NCBI GenBank assembly: GCA_946480695.1
Contig: CAMLKG010000002.1
Span: 62,001 to 126,000, forward strand
From: an uncultured Cellvibrio sp.
Lineage (GTDB): Bacteria > Pseudomonadota > Gammaproteobacteria > Pseudomonadales > Cellvibrionaceae
DNA length: 64,000 nucleotides
Reading direction: 5' to 3'
Positions 20,765 to 30,018 of this stretch are shown here, in pieces. Positions within the stretch are counted from its first letter, which is position 1, and each line of letters starts with the position of its first letter. The notes below the pieces were generated by a model. That model was not told the DNA's origin, searched no databases, and saw only the letters and a list, made by a program, of their open reading frames with translations. Position numbers and translations under genes: made by a program.

Positions 20765-21865
20765 ATGAACACCATTGCCCGTTTTTTTAAAATAACCTAT
20801 CCGTTGCTAAACGTAATTTTATTTTCCCTGCCGGCGGTCGCGGAGCCGGTGCAATTGATTCCCGCCGACCATCCCAATTATTTATATACAGGCCGCATTG
20901 ATTTCGCGGACAAAAAAGCCCCGCAGGTTTCCTGGGCTGGCACCAGTATTAAAGCCAATTTCACTGGCACATCATTAGCAATAAAGCTGGATGATCAGCA
21001 CGGGAAAAATTATTTCAATATTTTTATCGATGATGAACGACAACACCCCTATGTTTTGGAGGCTAAGCAGGGAGAGCAGACCTACGTTATAAGCGCTGCG
21101 CTTAAGTCGGGCAATCACCGCCTGGAAATATATAAACGCACTGAAGGTGAGGAAGGTGCGACAGCATTTAAAGGGTTATTGCTGGATGAGGGCGCAAAAC
21201 TTTTACCGCCACCCACACGCCCCCAGCGCCGGATTGAAATATACGGTGATTCAATCAGTAGCGGTGCGGGTAATGAAGGTGCGGACAATGGTGTAGATCA
21301 TTTGCTTAGCGAAAAAAATAATTATTGGGCGTATGGCGCAATAACCGCGCGTAATTTAAATGCTGAGTTGCATACCATTTCGCAAAGCGGAATCGGCATA
21401 ATGATTAGCTGGTTTCCGTTTATCATGCCGCAATTTTTCGACCAACTAAGCGCTGTCGGGGACAACGACACCCAATGGGATTTTTCCCAGTGGACACCGG
21501 ACGTGGTCATTATTAATTTATTCCAGAACGATGCCTGGCTGGTTGATCGTGAGAAGCGCCTGCAACCTATACCGACGGACGCGGAAAGAGTGGAGGCTTA
21601 TATCGATTTTGTGCGCAGCATTCGCGCTAAATACCCTGGTGCGCAAATTATTTGTGCCTTGGGCAGTATGGACGCAACAGCTACACCTAAATGGCCGGGT
21701 TATATCACTGCCGCCGTTGCGCGCATGAAAAAAGAAGATAATGATCGGAAACTGGATACCATTTTCTTTGAGTTTACCGGCTATGGCGGTCATCCGCGCA
21801 TTGCGCAGCACAAAGCCAACGCGGAAAAATTAACCGCGTTCATTAAACAAAAAATGGATTGGTAA
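20765..21865 (+). CDS. Acetylxylan esterase, carbohydrate esterase family 2
   Basis: A 366-residue secreted esterase. The signal peptide ends near AVAEP; an N-terminal jelly-roll domain (about 30-145) is followed by an SGNH hydrolase domain. The nucleophile is S163 in YGDSISSG; the catalytic histidine is H343 in GYGGHPRIAQH; NLFQND supplies block III. This two-domain layout is characteristic of CE2, enzymes that remove acetyl groups from xylan and other plant polysaccharides and are well known from Cellvibrio. It is convergent with the GH10 gene, with a shared terminator between them, and forms part of the xylan locus at 20.7-25.6 kb. Confidence 0.88.
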   Translation: MNTIARFFKITYPLLNVILFSLPAVAEPVQLIPADHPNYLYTGRIDFADKKAPQVSWAGTSIKANFTGTSLAIKLDDQHGKNYFNIFIDDERQHPYVLEAKQGEQTYVISAALKSGNHRLEIYKRTEGEEGATAFKGLLLDEGAKLLPPPTRPQRRIEIYGDSISSGAGNEGADNGVDHLLSEKNNYWAYGAITARNLNAELHTISQSGIGIMISWFPFIMPQFFDQLSAVGDNDTQWDFSQWTPDVVIINLFQNDAWLVDREKRLQPIPTDAERVEAYIDFVRSIRAKYPGAQIICALGSMDATATPKWPGYITAAVARMKKEDNDRKLDTIFFEFTGYGGHPRIAQHKANAEKLTAFIKQKMDW

Positions 21866-21887
21866 GGTTACTCCCGATATAAACAAA

Positions 21888-21927
21888 AAACCAAGGGGAG
21901 GTTTTGTAAAACATCCCCTTGGTTTGT
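21888..21927. terminator. Bidirectional terminator between CE2 and GH10 genes
   Basis: Twelve-base-pair arms (AAACCAAGGGGA / TCCCCTTGGTTT) with a 14-base loop that can itself pair (TTTTGTAAAA). A-rich on the left and T-rich on the right, as expected between convergent genes. Confidence 0.85.
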
Positions 21928-21989
21928 ATGTTATCTCTTGGCAGATCGCGGTAAATAATCCCGAACCTGCCTGATATTTATCCGAAACC

Positions 21990-23129
21990 CTAGCGTTTTA
22001 AATCCAGCAGGCGGAAGTAGGCGGATTTAGGTTGGTGCTGGCGATCGAATAGCAATGGATAATTGGTGCGGCCCTTGATGGGGAAATCATTCAACCAGCT
22101 GGCGTCATCGCTTATGCCCCAGAAGGTAACGCGATCAACCTTGTCGCGATGTTTAATTAAAATTTTAAATAACGCTTCATAGGCCTTCGCCAGTTTTTTC
22201 TCCATCCCTTTAGGCAAACCCTTGGTGTACGGGTCGCGTTCAGGTTTATATTCAAAGCGCGTGGAAATTTCTGCAACAGGCAGGTTCCATACCGATGGCA
22301 ATACATCAATATCCAGCTCGGTAAGGCTTACGCGTAAACCCAGTTTTGCGTAGGCCAAAATGCTGTCTTCAAAATTTTTCATATCCGAAGCCAGTCCGAC
22401 GTGAGCCTGCATTCCCAAACCGTGAATGGGGGTGCCGCGTTTTTGCAAACGGCTCAGCATTTCTATGGTTGCATCGCGTTTGCCTTTTTGTTCATTGTTG
22501 TAATCGTTGTACAGCAAGTGGGCCTTCGGGTCGACTTCATGGGCCAGGTTAAACGCATTGACCAGAAAATCATCCCCCATGATTTTGTACCAATGGCTTT
22601 CGCGCATTTTATTGTCATCACCCACCGCTTCATTGACTACGTCCCAAGCGGCGAGTTTACCTTTATAGCGTTCCACAATAGTGGTGATGTGATCCTTTTG
22701 CTTTTTCTCCAATTCGGCTTTCGAAATGTAATTGCCGTCTTTGTTTTTAAATACACTGTCGGGGATTTGGCTGTGCCAACCTAGTGTGTGGCCAACCATA
22801 TGCAGGTTATGTTTACTGCCAAATTCCACAAAGGCATCAGCATCGGCCCATTTCCAGCTTCCATTTTCATGGTGTACCTCACCCCATTTCATGCAATTCT
22901 CAGGCGTGATGGAATTGAAGTCCTTATTTATCAAGGCAACCAAGGCGGGATCTTGCTTACGAATAATGTCTACATTCAATGCGGCGCCAATTAAAAAATC
23001 ATCTTTATACGCCTCCTTCAATCCCGTTGCTGCCGCTGCTTTTTTGGCGGCATGCAATTTAGCGCTGGCCAGCATGGCGGCGGTGGTGCCGCCCATGGCC
23101 AGCAAATTCCTACGTGAAATATTCATCAT
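21990..23129 (-). CDS. Endo-1,4-beta-xylanase, glycoside hydrolase family 10
   Basis: A 379-residue single-domain GH10 enzyme cutting xylan or xylo-oligosaccharides with retention. Acid/base E167 is in WDVVNEAVG and nucleophile E271 in SLTELDID; TPENCMKWGE and HTLGWHSQ are subsite signatures. There is no carbohydrate-binding module. The N-terminus ISRRNLLAMGG, followed by an alanine-rich hydrophobic run and an AxA-like site (KLHA), reads as a twin-arginine (Tat) signal, so a periplasmic or membrane-anchored location is likely. GAGGAT precedes ATG 23129. It is divergent from the GH67 gene with 247 bases between them. Confidence 0.93.
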   Translation of the reverse strand: MMNISRRNLLAMGGTTAAMLASAKLHAAKKAAAATGLKEAYKDDFLIGAALNVDIIRKQDPALVALINKDFNSITPENCMKWGEVHHENGSWKWADADAFVEFGSKHNLHMVGHTLGWHSQIPDSVFKNKDGNYISKAELEKKQKDHITTIVERYKGKLAAWDVVNEAVGDDNKMRESHWYKIMGDDFLVNAFNLAHEVDPKAHLLYNDYNNEQKGKRDATIEMLSRLQKRGTPIHGLGMQAHVGLASDMKNFEDSILAYAKLGLRVSLTELDIDVLPSVWNLPVAEISTRFEYKPERDPYTKGLPKGMEKKLAKAYEALFKILIKHRDKVDRVTFWGISDDASWLNDFPIKGRTNYPLLFDRQHQPKSAYFRLLDLKR

Positions 23130-23297
23130 TGTTATCCTCGGTTGAGTATTTTCAGATTATTAATTCTGATCACTATAGTTGAAGGTTGCCGTTGTCCAAT
23201 GAATGTTAACCAAGTTATAGCAAACGGCGTAATTTTATATACCGGATCTATGGGGCAACCATGCTATGGTGAGCTTTACATAAATTAAATTGGTCTT

Positions 23298-23309
23298 CTT
23301 GTATACAAG
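23298..23309. promoter_or_regulatory. Perfect palindrome CTTGTATACAAG, candidate GntR-type operator
   Basis: A 12-bp perfect palindrome in the divergent space between the GH10 and GH67 genes. Its TTGTATACAA core resembles sites bound by FadR-subfamily GntR regulators, including the hexuronate regulators UxuR/ExuR whose sites centre on GGTATACC. Control of both xylan genes is inferred from position. No GntR gene is in the window. Confidence 0.5.
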
Positions 23310-23376
23310 TGTTATATTTTTAATGACTATAACCATAGCAGTTATTTAAAAATAATCCATAGGGGAGTTATATCCG

Positions 23377-25584
23377 GTGCGCAAAATTCTGGTTTTTAAA
23401 TATTTAATAACGTTATGGATTGGAATTGTAAGCCTGGCTTTACCCGCCTACGCGGAAGATGGCTACGAATTGTGGTTGCGTTACGTGCCGGTGAAAAATG
23501 TCGAATTAAAAAAATCATATCAGCAGCAGGTACGTCAATTAATTGTTGAAGGGGAGTCGGCAACCGCCAGGATAACAGCAGCGGAACTACAGCGTGGCTT
23601 TGCGGGGCTCCTGGAAAAACCTGTCGCATGGGTAAAAAAAAGTAAAATCAGCAAAGGATCTGTGGTCGTTGGCACCCCCGCTAATTCCCCACTGGTTGCA
23701 TCACTACATTGGGAAGCGCGCTTGCAAACCTTGGGTAAGGAGGGGTATTTAATTGAGCAAGCAAATATTAATAATCGCGCTGTCCTGGTGGTTGCTGCCA
23801 ATACCGATGTGGGAGCGCTTTATGGCAGTTTCCATTTGTTGCGTCTGTTACAAACCGGGCAGTCGCTCACCAAGGTTTCCATCAGCAGTTCGCCCAAGCT
23901 CCAGCATCGCGTTATCAATCATTGGGATAATTTAAATCGTGTAATCGAACGTGGCTATGCGGGTTTATCCTTGTGGGATTGGGGAACCTTGCCAGAATAC
24001 AAATCGCAACGTTATGAAGATTACGCGCGCATTAATGCTTCGCTCGGCATTAACGGTGCCGTTATTAATAATGTGAATGCGGACCCCCGCGTACTGAGCG
24101 ATCAATTCCTGCAAAAAATTGCCGCATTGGCGGATGTGTTTCGTCCCTACGGCATAAAAATGTACCTTTCCGTTAATTACAACTCGCCACGTATGTTTGG
24201 TGACCTTGAAACCGGCGATCCGCTGGATCCGCGCGTAAGGCAATGGTGGAAAGAGCGCACCCAAAAAGTTTACGAATATATACCGGATTTTGGCGGTTAT
24301 CTGGTGAAAGCAAATTCCGAAGGCCAACCGGGACCGCAGGATTACAAACGTAACCATGCGGACGGTGCCAATATGCTGGCGGAAGCCTTGCAGCCTTATG
24401 GCGGTGTTGTATTTTGGCGGGCATTTGTTTATCACCCCGATATTGGTGATCGCTTTCGCGGCTCGTATGACGAATTCAAACCACTGGATGGCAAATTTGC
24501 GGACAATGTAATCCTGCAAGTAAAAAATGGCCCCATTGATTTCCAGCCGCGTGAACCTTACTCGCCATTATTTTCAGCAATGGAAAAAACCAACATGATG
24601 ATGGAGTTCCAGGTCACCCAGGAGTATTTCGGTTTTGCTACCCACCTTGCATATCAAGGTCCATTATTTGAAGAGTCCTTGCGTACAGAAACCCATGCCA
24701 GGGGGCAGGGCTCAACAATCGGAAAAATTTTGGAAGGAAAGATCTTCAATACCAGGCGCACCGGAATGGCAGCTGTGATTAATCCGGGCACTGATCGCAA
24801 CTGGACCGGGCACCCGTTTGTGCAATCGAGTTGGTACGCCTTCGGACGTATGGCATGGGACCATAATATTTCTGCTGGCGAAGCAGCGGACGAATGGTTG
24901 CGGATGACATTTACGAATGATGAAAAATTTGTTGAGCCGGTAAAACAATTAATGCTTTCCTCACGTGAAGCCGGCGTGAATTATCGCTCGCCCCTGGGAC
25001 TTACCCATTTATATTCCCAAGGTGATCATTACGGCCCCGCTCCCTGGACAGCAAATCTTGAACGCCCTGATTGGACCGCAATTTATTATCATCGTGCAGC
25101 GAAAGATGGTATTGGTTTTGACCGCACTAAATCCGGGTCGAATGCTATTGCGCAATATCCGATGGCGCTTGCCAAACAATATGGCGATGTGAATAAGGTG
25201 CCGGAGGAATTAATACTATGGTTCCATCATTTGCGCTGGGACCATAAAATGCAATCCGGTCGCATATTGTGGGATGAGTTGGTACATAAATATTACGAAG
25301 GTGTTGAACAAGTGCGCGCTATGCAGCATGAATGGGACAAACTTGAACCTTTTATTGATGCAGAGCGCTTCGCGCACGTAAAAGCGTTATTAAAAATCCA
25401 GGAGCGTGATGCGGTAATCTGGCGCGACTCCTGTGTCCTTTATTTCCAAACATTTTCCGGCAAGCCAATTCCTGCCGGTTATGAGCAACCCAAACACGAT
25501 CTGGAATATTATAAAACCCTGGCGCGTATCCGTTATGTGCCTGAGCCCTGGCATCCTGCGAGTTCGAGTCGGGTGTTACGATAA
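23377..25584 (+). CDS. Alpha-glucuronidase, glycoside hydrolase family 67
   Basis: A 735-residue enzyme that removes 4-O-methylglucuronic acid from the non-reducing end of glucurono-xylo-oligosaccharides. The catalytic residues line up with the characterised Cellvibrio japonicus GlcA67A: acid E315 in KANSEGQPG, and D388 (NGPIDFQP) with E416 (QVTQEYFG). The spacings of 73 and 28 are the same as in that enzyme. A Sec signal peptide ends at LPAYA. It starts at GTG 23377 with GGGGAG upstream. It cooperates with the GH10 xylanase, which yields its substrates. Confidence 0.95.
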   Translation: MRKILVFKYLITLWIGIVSLALPAYAEDGYELWLRYVPVKNVELKKSYQQQVRQLIVEGESATARITAAELQRGFAGLLEKPVAWVKKSKISKGSVVVGTPANSPLVASLHWEARLQTLGKEGYLIEQANINNRAVLVVAANTDVGALYGSFHLLRLLQTGQSLTKVSISSSPKLQHRVINHWDNLNRVIERGYAGLSLWDWGTLPEYKSQRYEDYARINASLGINGAVINNVNADPRVLSDQFLQKIAALADVFRPYGIKMYLSVNYNSPRMFGDLETGDPLDPRVRQWWKERTQKVYEYIPDFGGYLVKANSEGQPGPQDYKRNHADGANMLAEALQPYGGVVFWRAFVYHPDIGDRFRGSYDEFKPLDGKFADNVILQVKNGPIDFQPREPYSPLFSAMEKTNMMMEFQVTQEYFGFATHLAYQGPLFEESLRTETHARGQGSTIGKILEGKIFNTRRTGMAAVINPGTDRNWTGHPFVQSSWYAFGRMAWDHNISAGEAADEWLRMTFTNDEKFVEPVKQLMLSSREAGVNYRSPLGLTHLYSQGDHYGPAPWTANLERPDWTAIYYHRAAKDGIGFDRTKSGSNAIAQYPMALAKQYGDVNKVPEELILWFHHLRWDHKMQSGRILWDELVHKYYEGVEQVRAMQHEWDKLEPFIDAERFAHVKALLKIQERDAVIWRDSCVLYFQTFSGKPIPAGYEQPKHDLEYYKTLARIRYVPEPWHPASSSRVLR

Positions 25585-25610
25585 TTTTACCGCTAATGTC
25601 AAACTTTTTT

Positions 25611-25640
25611 ATTAAGCCCGCTATTTAGCGGGCTTAATAT
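25611..25640 (+). terminator. Terminator after the GH67 gene
   Basis: Twelve-base-pair arms ATTAAGCCCGCT / AGCGGGCTTAAT with an ATTT loop, preceded by six T and followed by ATTT. It lies between convergent genes. The T-tail is short, but the stem is very stable. Confidence 0.7.
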
Positions 25641-25655
25641 TTCCGGCAATTATTT

Positions 25656-26453
25656 TTATAAAGAACTTTTAGTTGCGTCGGTCTGCAATCGCTTTAGATA
25701 AGCTCGCAACAAAACCGCATTGTTATAGGCATTGCCTATTGTGTTATTGAAATATACGAATACTGCTTTTCCGGTTTTTTGCCATTGGTATACCCACTTT
25801 GCATAAGCCTGGATGACATCATCGCTGTAGCTGCCGTTGTAATCACCGGTGGGACCATGGAACCGCAAATAAATAATATCTGTTGCGCTGTGGTCCCTTG
25901 GTGTTTTGGAGAGAGGCATATCGTGGAATACAAGGGAGGCATTGTATTTTCGGAGCAATGCATATACCTGGGGCTGGTGCCAACTCGGATGGCGCATTTC
26001 AATCGCCAGCTTCCATCCGGCGTTTTCCTTATGGCCATTTAGATGTTGAAGTATGGATTCGACTTTTTCAGCATAGTCGATAGTGATGCGCGCCGGAAAT
26101 TGAATTAATAATGCCCCGGCCTTTACAGTTAATTGGTTGGCGGCTTCCATAAATAAATCGATATCATCGACATTAATGTTGAGCCCCGGTGCATGGGTAA
26201 CTGCTCTCGTTAATTTAACGCTGAAGGTAAAATTTTCTCCAGTTTCTGCCGCCCACTTGGAAAATGTCTTCGGCATGGGAGTCTTGTAGAAGGAGCTATT
26301 CACTTCTAGGGAATTAAATAGGGAACTGTAATATTGCAATCGGGTTTTTGAAGTAAATTCGGATGGAAAGCTCGATTTATTGCCCGGCAACACTATGCCA
26401 CTGGTGCCTATGTGTATAGGTGCTTGGTGTATAGGTGCTTGATCTTCTCTCAT
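25656..26453 (-). CDS. DUF72 (YecE-like) protein
   Basis: A 265-residue TIM-barrel protein of the DUF72/YecE family: HIGTSGIV near the start, FNSLEVNSSFYKTP, LLIQFPARI, EMRHPSWHQP and YLRFHGPTGDYNGSY are the conserved blocks. The biochemical function of the family is not established. The N-terminal residues QAPIHQAPIH come from a tandem 15-bp duplication (26413-26442), suggesting a recent slippage or an over-extended start. Confidence 0.82.
   Translation of the reverse strand: MREDQAPIHQAPIHIGTSGIVLPGNKSSFPSEFTSKTRLQYYSSLFNSLEVNSSFYKTPMPKTFSKWAAETGENFTFSVKLTRAVTHAPGLNINVDDIDLFMEAANQLTVKAGALLIQFPARITIDYAEKVESILQHLNGHKENAGWKLAIEMRHPSWHQPQVYALLRKYNASLVFHDMPLSKTPRDHSATDIIYLRFHGPTGDYNGSYSDDVIQAYAKWVYQWQKTGKAVFVYFNNTIGNAYNNAVLLRAYLKRLQTDATKSSL
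26413..26442. repeat. Tandem duplication of a 15-bp unit
   Basis: TGTATAGGTGCTTGG is repeated directly with one mismatch (last base A) inside the 5' end of the DUF72 gene. It keeps frame and duplicates five residues. Confidence 0.85.
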
Positions 26454-26655
26454 GGCGAGCCTGGAGGTATATGTGTTTTTATATATAGATTATGAATGGA
26501 TCGATAAGTGCGCCTTAAATATGAATTCAGGTACCGATTTATAAATCATTAAATGAAAATATTGTTAGATTATCCGTTTCTGTCGTTCAAATGGTTGCCC
26601 GGAACTTTTAAGTCATGGGAAGGTTCCAACTTTGACACCAGTGTGATCAATTTAG

Positions 26656-26892
26656 ATGTGCAACGGGATTATGATGGAAACGGGTAAGCAGTATAAAGTC
26701 TATGCGCCAGATGGACTGCCATTCGGTTATTTGTTAGATGGTCGCCTGTACGAATATCTCACCGGTACCTGTATTGGTTTTTTGGATAATAAAAACAATT
26801 TGGTGGATGGCGATAAAATCCTCGGCCATCTTGAGGGGGCTCATATTGTCAAGAGTGATGGCACAACATTGAGTATAGAAATCGCGCACTGA
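26656..26892 (+). CDS. Small protein of unknown function
   Basis: A 78-residue frame (or 73 from ATG 26671, 72 from 26674, which has GGGA in front). The sequence has short beta-like repeats (APDGLPFGYLLDGRLYEYL, TCIGFLDNKNNLVDGDKILGHLEG) resembling the small four-stranded 4-fold-beta-flower-type proteins. It has no signal peptide or membrane segment. It is divergent from the DUF72 gene and is followed by the polB promoter region. I do not know its function. Confidence 0.5.
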   Translation: MCNGIMMETGKQYKVYAPDGLPFGYLLDGRLYEYLTGTCIGFLDNKNNLVDGDKILGHLEGAHIVKSDGTTLSIEIAH

Positions 26893-26918
26893 TGCGAGTT
26901 TCCCCGCGTTAACCGGAC

Positions 26919-26937
26919 TCGATAAGATATTTATCGA
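26919..26937. repeat. Inverted repeat TCGATAA / TTATCGA
   Basis: Perfect 7-bp arms with a GATAT spacer, downstream of the small gene and about 65 bases before polB. No T-tract follows, so it is more likely an operator or chance dyad than a terminator. Confidence 0.35.
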
Positions 26938-26967
26938 TTGGCTCGTCGTAAGGCATGTAAAATATTA

Positions 26968-26987
26968 TACTGGTTACCCGACCAGTA
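26968..26987. promoter_or_regulatory. LexA-like box upstream of polB
   Basis: TACTG-N10-CAGTA, embedded in a perfect 7-bp inverted repeat (TACTGGT / ACCAGTA), lies 14 bases before the polB start. The outer ten bases equal the gammaproteobacterial LexA consensus TACTG(TA)5CAGTA; the inner T of CTGT is replaced by G. polB is an SOS gene in Escherichia coli, so this is a plausible but unproven LexA site. Confidence 0.5.
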
Positions 26988-27001
26988 ACTGTCCATTTGC
27001 C

Positions 27002-29383
27002 ATGACCAATGCATTCCTTTTAACCCGCCAATGGCGCGACACCCGTAGCGGAGTGACGCTCGATTTATGGTGGGCGACGGAAGCGGGTAGTTGCTGGACG
27101 CAAATCACCGAACAGGACGTCGTGTTATTTGTATTGCGCGAACAGGCAGAATTCATTTGCCAGTTACTCAAACCGCTTCGCCAATGGCGTATGGCCGAAG
27201 TCGATTTACAAACCTATCGTAACCAGCCGGTAAACGCACTTTATTTCAAGCAGCATCGACTCGCACGCGATGCGCAGGATATTTTTCGCCAGCATGCCGT
27301 GGTTTGCTGGGAAGACGATATTCGTCCCCCCGAGCGCTACTTGATGGAGCGCTTTATTACCGCGACTGCAAAAATTGATATGGCGGGTAGTGGGATCCCT
27401 TTATTAAACCCAAGGCTTGCGCCACTTGTGGATACCCATTGGCGTCCCACATTAAAAATGCTGTCGCTGGATATAGAAACGTCCATGGACGCCAAGCAGC
27501 TGTACTCCATTGGTGTTTGGTGTGATATGGATCAAAAAGTATTTATGGTAGGCGAAGGCCGGAATACCGGGCGAATTGTTTTTTGTGCCGATGCGAAGCA
27601 ATGTTTACTTGCATTCTTCGCCTTTATACAGGCTGCTGATCCGGACATATTAATCGGTTGGAATGTAGTTCAATTTGATTTATTGGTGCTGGAAAATATT
27701 TGCAAGCGTTTGCAACTGGAATTGCAATTAGGGCGTGAGGGGCAGGCTATCCACTGGCGCCACGATGACGCCAATACCGGACGCAGCTACCTGGTTATAC
27801 CGGGGCGGGTGGTCCTGGATGGTATAGAGCTGCTAAAAGCCGCCAACTACAGTTATGAAAGTTATTCATTGCAACATGTTTCAGAAGAATTGTTAGGCGA
27901 AGGCAAGCTGCTCACCGGGGATAATCGCGGTGAAGATATCACCCGCTTATTTCATTCCGATAAGGTATCGCTGGCCGAATACAACTTGCGCGATTGTGAG
28001 TTGGTATGGCGAATATTTTATCAGTTGCAATTGCTGGATTTTGCGATGGAACGAAGCCAGTTAACCGGCTTGTTATTGGATCGCGTCGGTGGTTCAGTGG
28101 CCGCGTTTGAATATTTATACCTTCCCCGTTTGCACCGGCGAGGCTATGTAGCCCCCAACCTTGGGGAGCTTGAATCCGATATATATAGCCCGGGCGGTTA
28201 TGTAATGGATTCGCGGCCGGGGATTTATGACAACGTACTCGTATTGGATTTTAAAAGCCTGTACCCGAGCATTATGCGGACCTTCCTGATCGACCCATGC
28301 GCATTTTGGATAGCCCGGCATCAACAACTCGGGGAAGCGCAAACTGTCCCCGGTTTTAACGGCGCTTTTTTTGCGCGTGACGGGCATATATTGCCGCAGG
28401 TAATCGAACAATTATCGGCGGCGCGCGACCGTGCCAAGCAGCATAAAAATGCGCCCTTGTCCCATGCAATCAAAATTATCATGAATTCGTTTTATGGCGT
28501 GCTGGGTTCCACCGGATGCCGGTTTTTCGATCCCCGTGTCAGCAGCTCCATCACCTTGCGTGGCCACGAAATTATCCAGCGCAGCCGCGACTGGATTGAA
28601 CAACAAGGCTACGAAGTTATCTACGGCGATACTGATTCGCTATTTGTATGGCTTGAAAATAATTGCCAGGATTTGCAACCCAAAAATTCCGCGCAATGCG
28701 ATGTCATCGGAAAACGCCTTGCGAACGAGTTGAACCAATGGTGGAAAAAAACCTTGCTCAAGGAATACAGGATTAAGAGCGCTTTGGAAATCCAATACGA
28801 AACCCATTATTTGCGTTTTCTAATGCCTACTGTTCGCGGCTCCGAACTGGGTACTAAAAAGCGTTACGCCGGGCTGGTGGAGAAAAATGGTGAACGCGAA
28901 ATGGTTTTTAAGGGATTGGAAAATGTCCGTACCGATTGGACCCAACTGGCGAAGGATTTCCAGGCCGAGCTTTACCGTAAAGTATTTGCCGGTGAGGATT
29001 ACCTGGATTTTGTGCGCGCCACGAATAACGAGGTGTTGGCCGCCAGGCGTGACCTGGAATTAATTTATCGGAAACGTTTGCGCCGGCATTTGCATGAATA
29101 CCAAAAAAATATTCCGCCCCATGTGCAGGCTGCGCGCAAATATGTCGAGCTGACAGGGGATTCGCTGCGACGCGGCGATTGGATCAGTTATGTGATTACC
29201 ACCAACGGGCCTGAGCCGGTGGGCCAGTACGAAATTGATATGTCATTGCGCCAAAGTCCTATTGATTACCAGCACTATATCGACAAGCAATTAACGCCAG
29301 TCGCGGACAGTATTCTGCATTTCCTGAATGAATCGCTGAATCAATTAGTGGACCAACAGTTGTCTTTATTCGGTGGGCGATAG
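27002..29383 (+). CDS. polB: DNA polymerase II (family B)
   Basis: A 793-residue proofreading DNA polymerase used in DNA damage tolerance and restart. The 3'-5' exonuclease domain shows Exo I (LSLDIETS) and Exo II (IGWNVVQFD); the polymerase shows motif A (LDFKSLYPSI), motif B (KIIMNSFYGVLG) and motif C (IYGDTDSLFV). Length matches E. coli Pol II (783). No clear Shine-Dalgarno precedes the ATG. A LexA-like box sits just upstream, which fits SOS control. Confidence 0.95.
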   Translation: MTNAFLLTRQWRDTRSGVTLDLWWATEAGSCWTQITEQDVVLFVLREQAEFICQLLKPLRQWRMAEVDLQTYRNQPVNALYFKQHRLARDAQDIFRQHAVVCWEDDIRPPERYLMERFITATAKIDMAGSGIPLLNPRLAPLVDTHWRPTLKMLSLDIETSMDAKQLYSIGVWCDMDQKVFMVGEGRNTGRIVFCADAKQCLLAFFAFIQAADPDILIGWNVVQFDLLVLENICKRLQLELQLGREGQAIHWRHDDANTGRSYLVIPGRVVLDGIELLKAANYSYESYSLQHVSEELLGEGKLLTGDNRGEDITRLFHSDKVSLAEYNLRDCELVWRIFYQLQLLDFAMERSQLTGLLLDRVGGSVAAFEYLYLPRLHRRGYVAPNLGELESDIYSPGGYVMDSRPGIYDNVLVLDFKSLYPSIMRTFLIDPCAFWIARHQQLGEAQTVPGFNGAFFARDGHILPQVIEQLSAARDRAKQHKNAPLSHAIKIIMNSFYGVLGSTGCRFFDPRVSSSITLRGHEIIQRSRDWIEQQGYEVIYGDTDSLFVWLENNCQDLQPKNSAQCDVIGKRLANELNQWWKKTLLKEYRIKSALEIQYETHYLRFLMPTVRGSELGTKKRYAGLVEKNGEREMVFKGLENVRTDWTQLAKDFQAELYRKVFAGEDYLDFVRATNNEVLAARRDLELIYRKRLRRHLHEYQKNIPPHVQAARKYVELTGDSLRRGDWISYVITTNGPEPVGQYEIDMSLRQSPIDYQHYIDKQLTPVADSILHFLNESLNQLVDQQLSLFGGR

Positions 29384-29503
29384 GAGTGTATGAAGCCATC
29401 ATGCCGGGCATGTGTTGTCCGGCGCCACTAATATCACGGAGCATTGTGAGCGCTAGTTGTTCGGGCTATATTCCACCTCCGCTATTCATATACAGGTAAG
29501 ACT

Positions 29504-29914
29504 ATGGCCGATATCGATGAAATTCTGGATTTGCTGCGCGAGTACAACGAACCTGTGCCAGTACCTTTGGAATTACCCGATGAAGACAGGCTGGTGGAAA
29601 TAGAAGAGGAAATTCTCCTGCCCATTCCGCGCGATATGCGCACCTTTTTGCTGGAAGCCAGCGATGTGGTATACGGAAGTATCGAACCTGTAACCGCTGC
29701 CGATCCCAGCTCCCACACCTACCTTCCGGAAGTCACCGCGGTTGCCTGGTCCCAGGGGGTGCCTCGCTATTTGATGCCCCTGTGTGAAGTAAACGGCAAC
29801 TATTATTGTGTGGAGCCAGAAGGAGAAGTGGTGTTCTGGCGCGACGGAGACTTGACGGATGAGACATGGCCATCGGTTTGGCATTGGATTCGGGATGTCT
29901 GGATGGAGTCGTAA
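29504..29914 (+). CDS. SMI1/KNR4 (SUKH) family protein
   Basis: A 136-residue acidic protein with the SUKH pattern: an N-terminal helix, EEEILLPIPRDMRTFLLEASDVVYGSIEP, then PRYLMPLCEVNGNYYCVEPEGEVVFW and a C-terminal tryptophan-rich helix. SUKH proteins act as immunity proteins in polymorphic toxin systems or as general binding modules. No toxin gene is adjacent. It lies between polB and a lytic transglycosylase; a role with either is not evident. Confidence 0.72.
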   Translation: MADIDEILDLLREYNEPVPVPLELPDEDRLVEIEEEILLPIPRDMRTFLLEASDVVYGSIEPVTAADPSSHTYLPEVTAVAWSQGVPRYLMPLCEVNGNYYCVEPEGEVVFWRDGDLTDETWPSVWHWIRDVWMES

Positions 29915-30018
29915 TTATCCCAAGCGCGAGTCAGGTCACGAAAATAGATTCCGGTGCCACACGAGTCCTCCTCCTGGGCTACACTCAACCTTCCACCCTG
30001 CTAATAGCCGAGAGAATT

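Noticed and set aside
29866..30018. Upstream extension of the lytic transglycosylase gene
   Set aside because: It would overlap the SMI1/KNR4 gene and bury the signal peptide 50 residues inside the protein; GTG 30019 is a better start.
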